From positions 682,001 to 746,000 of the forward strand of contig NZ_CP117167.1 of the NCBI RefSeq assembly GCF_028596025.1: a stretch of 64,000 nt of DNA. Direction: 5' to 3'. The position numbers were made by a program, and so were the translations under genes. The notes beneath the pieces are model-generated. The model searched no databases and was not told where the DNA came from. It saw only the letters and a program-made list of their open reading frames with translations. The first letter of the stretch is position 1, and each line of letters starts with the position of its first letter. Positions 40,826-49,552 of this stretch are shown here, piece after piece. Source of the DNA: Mucilaginibacter jinjuensis (GTDB taxonomy: Bacteria > Bacteroidota > Bacteroidia > Sphingobacteriales > Sphingobacteriaceae).

Positions 40826-43800
40826 ATGACTTATCACTGTTCGTTGCGATACCGTTGTCTGATACCATCTTTTGTTAAAGGGTATTTTCTTTTATTGCTG
40901 TTTTTTATTCCCTTATTTTCTTCGGCACAAATATCCGATGTCAGGTTTCGGCATATCAGTAATGAGCAGGGCTTATCAAACAGTACCATCACCTGTATTT
41001 TTCAGGATAGCCGGGGGTTTATGTGGTTTGGCACGCGCGATGGTTTAAATAAATACGATGGTGTTAAGGTGGTGACCTACAAAAACGATCCCAAAAACAA
41101 AAACAGCATTAGCGATAATTTTATTAATTGTATTTACGAAGACAGTGACCACCAGCTCTGGATCGGTACACCTTTCAGCCTCAACAAGTTTAACCCACTT
41201 ACCAATTCATTCACTAAAATCAATATCCACGTTAGCGATAGCATAACGGCGTTGAGCGGGTACGATCGTAACCATATCTGGATGGGTACCCTGGGCGGTG
41301 GCGTTGATTTGCTGGATACCCGCACCAATAATGTAAGGCACTTTATCCATCATAACAAAAATAATGCATCGCTAAGTTCAGACAGTGTTAACTGTTTTTT
41401 TGAAGACGCGAATAAAAATCTTTGGGTGGGCACGCAAAAAGGGTTGAATATTTTAGATGCCCATAACTTAAGCTTTAAACCTTATTTAATAGATAGCGTA
41501 AATAACTGCAGCGTGGTAAGTATTGCCGCCGATCATAAAAATAATTTATGGCTGGGGCTTAGCGGTATTGGTGCAGGCGTGTATAACCTGCAAAGTAAAA
41601 AACTCCAACTGCTTAGCCATAACGAACACGATCCGGGTAGCCTGTCTGGTAATTTGATATTGCAAATACTGGTTGATAAAAAAGATAACGTTTGGATAGG
41701 CACTATTAACCAGGGCATGAACCTGTTTAACCCTGCCAACAACAGTTTCTTTAAATACCGCCCCAAGCCTGATAATACCGGCAGCCTATCGAACATGACG
41801 GTTTCGGCTATTTTTGAGGATAACCAGGGCGACCTTTGGGTAGGCACGCATCGCGGAGGGATTAATCTTTATACGGCAGAATCTGACAAGTTTAAGCTCT
41901 ATAAACAAAGTCTCGATGATAAGAGCTTAAGTTATAATGACGTAAAGTGTTTTTTTGAGGATCACAAAGATAATTTGTGGATTGGTACCGATGGCGGCGG
42001 CCTCAACCTGTTTGATCGTAAAACCAACCTGTTTAAACATTACAAAAATATACCGGGTGATAAATCAAGCTTATCCGGCGATGCCATACAGGATATAGCC
42101 GAAGATGCATCCGGCAATTTGTGGGTGGGCACCTGGGGAGCAGGTTTAAACCTGATGGACAGGGCAAGTGGAAAATTTACCCGGTTTAAGAATAATAAGT
42201 CAGATCCAAATTCTTTGAGTTCTGATTTTATGCAGAGTATGCTGCTGGACAGTAAAGGCAATTTCTGGGTAGCAACCTACTATGGTGGTATTAATTTACT
42301 TGATGCCAAAACGCATCAGTTTAAACGCATTACTAAAAGCCCAGATGGTAAAACCAGTTTTAAAGGTAATAACGTAGTATCTGTAAATGAAGATAAAGCC
42401 GGTAATGTGTGGTTTGGTACTGACGATGGCGGGCTGAATTGTTATAACCTAAACACGCAGCAGTTTTCTCATTATTTTGATAAAGAAGCTAAACGTACCG
42501 ATTCGCGCGTAATATTTACCGATAGCAAAGGACAGGTTTGGATTGGCATGGCTGGTTTATACCGTTTTGATAAAGCGCGTAACGACTTTAAGATATTTAC
42601 TCAAAAAGCAGGCTTAGGTACCGATTTTATTAAAGGTATAACGGAAGATGAACGCCATAATCTGTGGATCTCAACATCAAACGGTATCACTCGCCTCAAT
42701 CCGGCAACGGGCGAGGTTAAGCAGTTTAATACGTATGATGGCTTGCAGGGGATGGAGTTTGAAGCTAACTCGTACCTGAAAACCCGTGATGGCGAAATGT
42801 ATTTTGGCGGCATTAAAGGTTTCAACCGGTTTTATCCTAATGAAATTATAACCAACAAATTTTTGCCGCCGGTTTATATTACCGATTTTCAGGACCATAA
42901 TAAAAACGTGATTCCGGGCGACCCTGATTCGATATTAAAAACAGATGTTAGTTATGCCAAAACCATCAGGCTTAATTACGATCAGGCTTCTTTCTCTTTT
43001 AACTTTATTGGCTTAAGCTATATCATCAGCCGCAATAATCTGTACGATTATAAGCTTGATGGCCTCGACCATGAATGGACAAGAGCCGGTATGGAACGCA
43101 AGGCCAGCTACACCAACCTCGACCCGGGGACTTATACCTTCAGGGTAAGGGCCTCTAATAACGATGGAGTTTGGAACGAGCAAGGCGCATCAATTACCAT
43201 TATAATTACGCCGCCTTTCTGGGATACATGGTGGTTCAGGCTGCTGGTAATACTGGCTATAGTTGCTATTGTTTACAGTATTTACGCCTATCGCATTAAC
43301 GCCATTGAAAAACAAAAGGCCGAACTGGAGAAACAGGTAGAAGAGCGTACGCATGAGGTTGTGCAAAAAGCACATGAACTGGAGATCAAGTCCGACGAGT
43401 TGCAGGCAGCCAATGAGGAATTGCAGGTACAATCAGAAGAGTTGCTGTCGCAATCAGAAGAGCTCATGTCTCAGGCGGAGCATTTGCACGAGCTGAATAA
43501 CGAATTAAACATCCAGCGGAAACAAGAACAGGAGGCGCGAGAAGAAGCCGAAAAAGCCAACCAGGCTAAGAGCATATTTTTAGCCACAATGAGCCACGAG
43601 ATCAGGACACCGATGAATGGTGTGATCGGGATGGCTTCGCTGCTTGCAGAGACAGAACTGAACCTGGAGCAACGTGAATACACCGACACTATTATCAATA
43701 GCGGCGAAGGTTTGCTGAATGTGATTAACGATATTCTGGATTTCTCGAAGATAGAATCGGGCAAAATGGATATTGAGCATGAGGATTTCGACCTGCGCAA

Positions 43801-45088
43801 TACCGTGGAAGAGGTGATGGATATCTTCGCCCCGAAAGCTGCTGAGCTAAAAATAGATCTGATCTATCATTTGGATGAGGATGTACCGGTACATATTGTT
43901 GGGGATAGCCTGCGTGTTAAACAGGTGTTGATCAATTTGATTAGTAACGCCATGAAGTTTACTTCAAAAGGCGAGATATTTATTAAAGTATTTATTGTTA
44001 AGCAGGTTGGCGAAGAAGTACAAATTGGCTTTAATGTAAAAGATACCGGCATAGGTATCCCCCAGGAAAAACTATCGAAGCTGTTTAAGGCCTTCTCTCA
44101 GGTTGATTCATCAACCACGCGTAAATACGGTGGTACCGGTTTAGGTTTGGCTATTTGCGAGCGCCTGGTGCAGTTGATGGGCGGCGAAATCTGGGCAAAA
44201 AGCCAGTTTGGCCAAGGATCTGAATTTAGCTTCTCCTTTAAAACCATCCGAAGTAAAAACCCGGTGAGTACGCCGCTAATTTGCGATTTAAGTGCGCTTA
44301 GAGGCTTACGGGTATTAATTGTAGATGATAATAATACCAACCTGTTTATCCTTAAAACCCAGTTGGAGCATTGGAAACTTGCCCCGGTTACTGCAGTATC
44401 TGCCATTAATGCGCTTCATATCCTGGAAACCGACAGTAATTTTAAACTATTGATCACCGATATGGAAATGCCATTGATGGATGGTGTTGGCCTGGCTAAA
44501 GAGGTAAAAGAGAAATATCCTGAGTTGCCAATCATTATGCTAAGCTCAATAGGAGATGAAACCAAGAGCAAATTTCCGGGGATATTTTCGTCCATCTTGG
44601 TTAAGCCGGTTAAGCTGCACCACTTATGCCAGGGCATTAGTGCAGCGTTTAATAAGCAGCAGGCAGGTGTTAGCACAAAGGTGAGCAACAATATACTTTC
44701 GGCCGATTTTGCTACGGAACATCCACTACGGATATTGGTTGCTGAGGATAACACCATTAACCAAAAACTAATAGAGCGTGTATTAAATAAGCTTGGCTTT
44801 AAACCAGATATTGTACAAAACGGTATCGAGGTGTTGGACAAGCTAAAAGAACAGACCTACGATATTATATTGATGGATATCCAGATGCCCGAAATGGATG
44901 GTTTGGAAACAACCGGAATTATCCGCACCCTGCCAGGCACCCAGCCCTACATTGTAGCCATGACTGCCAACGCCATGGCCGAAGACCGCGAAATATGTAT
45001 GCAAGCCGGTATGGACGACTACCTCTCGAAACCAATGCGCCTCGAAGACCTGGTGGTTATATTGAAACGCACCAAGGTGATAGAATAG
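40826..45088 (+). CDS. Hybrid two-component sensor kinase with reg_prop propeller and two receiver domains
   Basis: The protein has 1420 residues. The domains in order are a signal peptide; about 13-14 reg_prop beta-propeller blades (each like [20 protein letters not shown], residues 40-660); a Y_Y_Y domain (about 720-790, [20 protein letters not shown]); one membrane helix near 795-815; and a coiled coil rich in [11 protein letters not shown] (to about 905). HisKA with His924 ([11 protein letters not shown]), HATPase_c, and two receivers with Asp1212 and Asp1351 complete the chain. Unlike many Bacteroides hybrid systems, it has no AraC DNA-binding domain at the end, so it must signal through another protein. 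The ligand is probably a periplasmic glycan or breakdown product. Confidence 0.95.
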   Translation: MTYHCSLRYRCLIPSFVKGYFLLLLFFIPLFSSAQISDVRFRHISNEQGLSNSTITCIFQDSRGFMWFGTRDGLNKYDGVKVVTYKNDPKNKNSISDNFINCIYEDSDHQLWIGTPFSLNKFNPLTNSFTKINIHVSDSITALSGYDRNHIWMGTLGGGVDLLDTRTNNVRHFIHHNKNNASLSSDSVNCFFEDANKNLWVGTQKGLNILDAHNLSFKPYLIDSVNNCSVVSIAADHKNNLWLGLSGIGAGVYNLQSKKLQLLSHNEHDPGSLSGNLILQILVDKKDNVWIGTINQGMNLFNPANNSFFKYRPKPDNTGSLSNMTVSAIFEDNQGDLWVGTHRGGINLYTAESDKFKLYKQSLDDKSLSYNDVKCFFEDHKDNLWIGTDGGGLNLFDRKTNLFKHYKNIPGDKSSLSGDAIQDIAEDASGNLWVGTWGAGLNLMDRASGKFTRFKNNKSDPNSLSSDFMQSMLLDSKGNFWVATYYGGINLLDAKTHQFKRITKSPDGKTSFKGNNVVSVNEDKAGNVWFGTDDGGLNCYNLNTQQFSHYFDKEAKRTDSRVIFTDSKGQVWIGMAGLYRFDKARNDFKIFTQKAGLGTDFIKGITEDERHNLWISTSNGITRLNPATGEVKQFNTYDGLQGMEFEANSYLKTRDGEMYFGGIKGFNRFYPNEIITNKFLPPVYITDFQDHNKNVIPGDPDSILKTDVSYAKTIRLNYDQASFSFNFIGLSYIISRNNLYDYKLDGLDHEWTRAGMERKASYTNLDPGTYTFRVRASNNDGVWNEQGASITIIITPPFWDTWWFRLLVILAIVAIVYSIYAYRINAIEKQKAELEKQVEERTHEVVQKAHELEIKSDELQAANEELQVQSEELLSQSEELMSQAEHLHELNNELNIQRKQEQEAREEAEKANQAKSIFLATMSHEIRTPMNGVIGMASLLAETELNLEQREYTDTIINSGEGLLNVINDILDFSKIESGKMDIEHEDFDLRNTVEEVMDIFAPKAAELKIDLIYHLDEDVPVHIVGDSLRVKQVLINLISNAMKFTSKGEIFIKVFIVKQVGEEVQIGFNVKDTGIGIPQEKLSKLFKAFSQVDSSTTRKYGGTGLGLAICERLVQLMGGEIWAKSQFGQGSEFSFSFKTIRSKNPVSTPLICDLSALRGLRVLIVDDNNTNLFILKTQLEHWKLAPVTAVSAINALHILETDSNFKLLITDMEMPLMDGVGLAKEVKEKYPELPIIMLSSIGDETKSKFPGIFSSILVKPVKLHHLCQGISAAFNKQQAGVSTKVSNNILSADFATEHPLRILVAEDNTINQKLIERVLNKLGFKPDIVQNGIEVLDKLKEQTYDIILMDIQMPEMDGLETTGIIRTLPGTQPYIVAMTANAMAEDREICMQAGMDDYLSKPMRLEDLVVILKRTKVIE

Positions 45089-45136
45089 TTATAATGAGTG
45101 GCAGAGGTTAGTAGCAGTGGCAGTTTTCTTCCTGCC

Positions 45137-45255
45137 CGTCATGCCGTCCCGACTATCGTTGGGATCGGCACCCCACAGGACAGGTCGCAGACTTAGCTTT
45201 ACGTATATTTAGCATGTGGGATGCCGATCCCAACGATAGTCGGGACGGCATGACG
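45137..45255. repeat. REPIN-like hairpin element, copy 2 (nearly intact)
   Basis: The arms are 41 bases each (45137-45177 and 45215-45255, CGTCATGCCGTCCCGACTAT...) with one mismatch, around a 37-base loop. It occupies much of the 336-base gap between the hybrid kinase and the YceI gene. It shares design, loop length and loop ends (TG[CT]TA and ACCTGTCC on one strand) with 8556-8652. It could also act as a terminator. I see no gene in this gap. Confidence 0.8.
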
Positions 45256-45424
45256 TGTGGAGACTGCTGCTGCTACTAAACACTGCCACTTATATTGGCC
45301 TTTTAGTAAATATCTTTTTGGTTAATAAATATTACCGGCTGGCAACCTCTTTGTTATAGTAAGCGTATTTTATATAAATACCTCTTACCGCGAGGTCTAT
45401 CTATGAAAAACTAAAAAGAATTGT

Positions 45425-45949
45425 ATGAAAAAACTGATTTATCCTGCACTTATTGCAGTAGTTGTAAGCCTGTCGGCATTTGCGTATTTCGCAAGCGATT
45501 GGAAAGTTAAGAGTGATGCCGCCTCGGTAAAGTTTACCAGCAGTAAAGCCGATGGCCAATTTACAGGCTTAAAAGCTGAGATCCAATTTGATAAGGCACA
45601 GCCTGAGCAATCCAAAATTTCGGCTACTATTGATGCTACCAGCCTTAAAACAAACTTCTTTATCAAAACTAACCACGCTAAAGATGCCATAGGTGCCGAT
45701 AAGTATGCAACTATTAAGTTTGTATCAACCTCGGTAAGTAAAGATGGTAACGGTTATGCGGCTAAGGGAAATCTTACCCTTAAAGGAGCAACTAAACCAG
45801 CCGTTATTCATTTTACATTTGAAGATAAAGGCAGTGAAGGCGTATTTAAAGGCCAATTTCAAATCCATCCTAAAGAGTTTGGTATAGATAGAGCCGGTAC
45901 ACCAGACGACGTTGATATTGAATTGGTAGTACCAGTTGCCAAAGGATAA
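45425..45949 (+). CDS. YceI-family polyisoprenoid-binding-like protein
   Basis: The protein has 174 residues with a signal peptide (MKKLIYPALIAVVVSLSAFA). The lipocalin-like YceI pattern is clear: DAASVKFTSSK, FDKAQPEQSKISATIDATSL, AIGADKYATIKFVST and GNLTLKGATKPAVIHFTFE. Family members bind long isoprenoids such as quinones in the periplasm and are often stress-induced. The gene stands alone and ends in a terminator. Confidence 0.93.
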   Translation: MKKLIYPALIAVVVSLSAFAYFASDWKVKSDAASVKFTSSKADGQFTGLKAEIQFDKAQPEQSKISATIDATSLKTNFFIKTNHAKDAIGADKYATIKFVSTSVSKDGNGYAAKGNLTLKGATKPAVIHFTFEDKGSEGVFKGQFQIHPKEFGIDRAGTPDDVDIELVVPVAKG

Positions 45950-45977
45950 AGTATAGTTTTAATTGTGTGATAATAGT

Positions 45978-46014
45978 GAAGCGCCTTCGTTTTAATAATG
46001 AAGGCGCTTCTTGT
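45978..46014 (+). terminator. Terminator of the YceI gene
   Basis: An 11-bp stem GAAGCGCCTTC/GAAGGCGCTTC with an AT loop is followed by TTGTTTT. Confidence 0.85.
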
Positions 46015-46102
46015 TTTAAATGATAAATAAGAATTAATATGAATGGGCTTCTTTTATAATGAGTAAAAAGTATCTTTAAGCATACCAGTTTAAGTAACCT
46101 TT

Positions 46103-47647
46103 ATGGCAACAGTAGCGCTTCGCAGTTCTGAGGGCAAGTGGATTATGGGCTCGGCCATACTGGCTTCGGCTATGGCTTTTATTGATGGTACTGCTTTAAA
46201 TGTAATATTGCCATCCCTGCAACAAAGCCTTAATGCTAGCGGAGCAGATCTGTTCTGGATCCTGAATGCTTACCTGTTAATGCTGGCTGCACTGATATTG
46301 ATCGGAGGTTCACTGGGCGACCAGTTAGGCCGCAAGAAGGTCTTTATGATCGGCATCTTTATTTTTATAGCCGGTTCTTGTGCCTGCGGTATCGCAGGTA
46401 GTGTTACGCTGTTGATTTTGTTCCGAATTATACAGGGTGTTGGCGGTGCGCTGATGATACCGGGAAGCTTATCGCTCATTTCAGCTTCGATTGATGTAAA
46501 GGAGCGGGGCAAGGCCATCGGCACCTGGTCGGCAATTACCACGATGGTAACCATTGGCGGCCCGATTCTGGGTGGTGCATTGGGCGATGCCGGCTTGTGG
46601 CGTTATATCTTCTTCATCAATATACCTATCGGACTGATTGCATTACTCATCCTCGGTTTCAAAGTAAAAGAAAGCCGGGATGAAGATAAAAATCGCAGTA
46701 TTGATTACGGAGGAGTTGTCACCATTGCACTGGGTTTAGCTATGCTAACTTTTGGTTTTTTACGTGTGCCTGCTATGGGCTGGGCTAACTGGCAGGTATA
46801 TATGACTATTACTTTAGGCGTACTGTTTTTGGCAACTTTTATTATGATAGAAGCCAAAAGCAAACACCCGATGATGCCTTTGCAGCTATTCAGCAACCTC
46901 ACATTCAGTGGTGCTAACCTGCTTACACTTTTCCTGTATGCCGGTCTTGGGGCAGGGATGCTGTTTTTATCCCTAAACCTGGTACAGGTGCAGGGGTACG
47001 ATCAATTACAATCGGGGCTTACTTTTTTGCCTTTTACAATACTCATGGTTAGTGTATCCCGCTTTGCCGGTGCACTGTCTGATAAATATGGTCCGCGTTT
47101 CTTACTTATCGGCGGCCCGGCTACGGCAGGTTTGGGTTTCCTGCTGCTTTCATTAGTAAAGCAAACCAACGGGCCGCATGAATATTGGACAACCTTTTTT
47201 CCCTGTGTGGTGGTGCTGGCTATCGGCATGTCGTTCACCGTGGCACCGCTTACCACGGCTGTAATGGGTTCTGTGAGCGATCATTTTTCGGGCACGGCAT
47301 CGGGTGTTAATAATGCTATAAGCCGTATAGCTAATGTTTTTGCCAATGCCATATTTGGTGCACTGGCGGTGCTGCTTTTCTCGGGTGCTTTGCAAAAAGA
47401 GCTAAAGCAGATGCCATTGAAAGAGAAAGATAAACAAGCAGTAATGGCATCGGCAGTAAACCTGGGCAATGCCAAAGTACCTAAGGGTATCGACGATAGT
47501 CATAAATCTATGGTGATAAAAGCCTATCACGAAAGCTTCATCAGTACCTATGCTATGATACTGCGTATTGCCGCATGTCTCGGTTTTTTAGCAGCTTTGA
47601 TGGCATTTGTATTTATCAGGAATAGTGCGGTGAAGAAAGCGGGTTAG
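46103..47647 (+). CDS. MFS drug transporter, DHA2 (14-helix) type
   Basis: The protein has 514 residues and about 14 membrane helices. Family motifs are present: LGDQLGRKKVFMIGIFIFIA (motif A), LILFRIIQGVGGALMIPGSL (motif B) and WRYIFFINIPIGLIALLILG. The usual job is proton-driven export of drugs or metabolites from the inner membrane. Its last 32 bases overlap the stop region of the convergent flavoprotein gene. Confidence 0.93.
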   Translation: MATVALRSSEGKWIMGSAILASAMAFIDGTALNVILPSLQQSLNASGADLFWILNAYLLMLAALILIGGSLGDQLGRKKVFMIGIFIFIAGSCACGIAGSVTLLILFRIIQGVGGALMIPGSLSLISASIDVKERGKAIGTWSAITTMVTIGGPILGGALGDAGLWRYIFFINIPIGLIALLILGFKVKESRDEDKNRSIDYGGVVTIALGLAMLTFGFLRVPAMGWANWQVYMTITLGVLFLATFIMIEAKSKHPMMPLQLFSNLTFSGANLLTLFLYAGLGAGMLFLSLNLVQVQGYDQLQSGLTFLPFTILMVSVSRFAGALSDKYGPRFLLIGGPATAGLGFLLLSLVKQTNGPHEYWTTFFPCVVVLAIGMSFTVAPLTTAVMGSVSDHFSGTASGVNNAISRIANVFANAIFGALAVLLFSGALQKELKQMPLKEKDKQAVMASAVNLGNAKVPKGIDDSHKSMVIKAYHESFISTYAMILRIAACLGFLAALMAFVFIRNSAVKKAG

Positions 47648-49034
47648 TTTCCTTAATCTGCGCTAATAATTTCACAGCAACATTTTCTGCCTGGGCACGT
47701 ATTTCGGGCACGCCGGTAGTTTCCCACAAAATACCTTTCATGTTATTGCCGAGTGTGTACATGTTGGGCGAGATGTTGCCGCTACGGTCAATCACCCGGT
47801 TGGTTACGGCATCGGCATTAAGCGAAATTTTTAGAGGATCAGCATCAATTAAACCTTTAATATATAGTGTGTTCAGTAGAGAGCCTGGTAGGTTTACATC
47901 AATTTGCGAACCGGTGCAGTTAATTACGCGCTCTACATCGAGCGTTATTTCTTTGCTGGCTTTTTTATCCTTAATGGTAGCTTCTACATAACCATCTTTC
48001 TCGATTAGGCTTAAAAGGCGGCCGGTAATTGGAGTAAGCTTTCCGGAGTTAATGAGCTTACTGATTCTTTCATACATCCCGGCAGGTGTACGGTGCCGCC
48101 AGGCGTTCCATATTGAGCTAACCCTTTTCAGAAAGTAGCGCTTGTCTTCGAGCGTAAAATCGAACCAGATATTTTGCAATTGGTATCTGATAGAGTTTAC
48201 AACGGCAACTTTGGAGATGCCTTCGCGTTCGCAACGTTTGATATGTTTATTGATCACCTTAACCAGGTCATATAACCGATATGGACGAGAAATTTCGCTC
48301 AGTATATCCACATCATAAGGCGGCACGGTTGCATCTGGCATAATGGCAAAGCCATGCGGCGACATGGTGTAGATTTTTTTGGAAAAGCCTTTAGACTGAA
48401 GCGAGATCACCGCATCAATCATCGTGAGGCTATTGCCGATGATCAGAATATCCCGTTCCGATTTCAAATCCTGCATGCAGGTATCATCCCAGGGGTTTTT
48501 GAAATAAAGTTTGCTGTCGTAAAATGAATTATCAGCTATAGGAATGTTTTTGGGTATGGCATTACCCGTAGCTAAAACCACGTAATCGGCTTTTATGGAT
48601 GCTGCGTTTTTCAGTTCGATATCGAAGCCCTTATTATTAGATATTACGTTTATTACCTCGTCTTCTACCAACTGGAAAATAACCCGCTCGCTTTTATTTT
48701 CAAGCGTTGTTGTCCAAACGGTATTCAGATACTCGGCGTAAACTTTTCGGGGGGCGAAACTATTTTTTAGTGTTTCAGCAGGTACATCCTTAAAATCATT
48801 ATGTTGCTGTAGCCAGTTAAAAAAGTGATCAGTATGCTGGCTAAAAGCACTGATACTGCTTACCGGTACATTCAGTAAATGTTCGGTGTAGGGGGTAGCG
48901 TAGGCAATGCCTTTTATAAGCGGGAAGCGGTTATTTATAAGGATGATATTCAGAGGAAAGTCTGCCTGCTGCATCAAATGTACAGCAGTCATGGTGCCTG
49001 CAAAGCCGCCGCCAACAATGGCAATAGTACGCAT
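47616..49034 (-). CDS. FAD/NAD(P)-binding protein (COG4529-type)
   Basis: The protein has 472 residues. The FAD motif IAIVGGGFAGTMTAVHL is followed by PLIKGIAYATPYTEHLLNVP, the family-specific segment, and by a second dinucleotide motif ILIIGNSLTMIDAVISL. The C-terminus carries NMYTLGNNMKGILWETTGVP. This is the shorter relative of the protein at 17883-19448. Role unproven, probably an NAD(P)H-dependent oxidoreductase. It is convergent with the DHA2 transporter gene, with a 32-bp overlap of the coding ends. Confidence 0.88.
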   Translation of the reverse strand: MRTIAIVGGGFAGTMTAVHLMQQADFPLNIILINNRFPLIKGIAYATPYTEHLLNVPVSSISAFSQHTDHFFNWLQQHNDFKDVPAETLKNSFAPRKVYAEYLNTVWTTTLENKSERVIFQLVEDEVINVISNNKGFDIELKNAASIKADYVVLATGNAIPKNIPIADNSFYDSKLYFKNPWDDTCMQDLKSERDILIIGNSLTMIDAVISLQSKGFSKKIYTMSPHGFAIMPDATVPPYDVDILSEISRPYRLYDLVKVINKHIKRCEREGISKVAVVNSIRYQLQNIWFDFTLEDKRYFLKRVSSIWNAWRHRTPAGMYERISKLINSGKLTPITGRLLSLIEKDGYVEATIKDKKASKEITLDVERVINCTGSQIDVNLPGSLLNTLYIKGLIDADPLKISLNADAVTNRVIDRSGNISPNMYTLGNNMKGILWETTGVPEIRAQAENVAVKLLAQIKETNPLSSPHYS

Positions 49035-49177
49035 GGGATATAAATTGCTTTTATTAGATTTTGTTATAGGTTATAACCTTTTAAATAGCTATAACCCTTT
49101 TTTATAACCACGATTATAGGCAATATTTTCTAATCCCTAATGTAAAAAAGGTGTAACGAAATAATGTGTTAGTCTAC

Positions 49178-49447
49178 TTATTCGTACTCGGCAAATGACT
49201 CATCAGGATAGCACCAAAGCCATTTTTCGCCAGGTTGGGCCGAGCTGATCACCGGGTGATGCTCAGCATGATAATGCGCCGTCATGTGCTTCATGGGCGA
49301 ATCGTCGCAGCATAAAGTAACGCCACAGGTTTGGCATACGCGCAGATGTACCCAGTCGCTGCCTATTTTAATGCACTCGGCACATACATGGGTATCGGTG
49401 GTTTTTACTTCGGTAATGGCATTAATATGCTGGCACACTTCGTTCAT
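49178..49447 (-). CDS. UBP-type zinc-finger protein
   Basis: The protein has 89 residues. The zinc-finger ligands run CAECIKIG ... CQTCGVTLCCDD ... HMTAHYHAEHHPV, the ZnF-UBP pattern known from ubiquitin hydrolases. Small stand-alone bacterial versions are common, but their partner is unknown and no ubiquitin system is nearby. It sits between the flavoprotein gene and a beta-barrel gene. Confidence 0.9.
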   Translation of the reverse strand: MNEVCQHINAITEVKTTDTHVCAECIKIGSDWVHLRVCQTCGVTLCCDDSPMKHMTAHYHAEHHPVISSAQPGEKWLWCYPDESFAEYE

Positions 49448-49552
49448 GGCAGGTAGTTTTTTACTAAAATAACATAAATTTTTGTTAAGAAATGTTAAGT
49501 CTTTTCTCTCACTAAGAAATTAGTTATATATTGTGGCGACTAAACCTTATTA

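Noticed and set aside
44416-44841. 141-residue minus-strand open frame inside the hybrid kinase gene
   Set aside because: Antisense to receiver domains that show clear motifs; no start signal.
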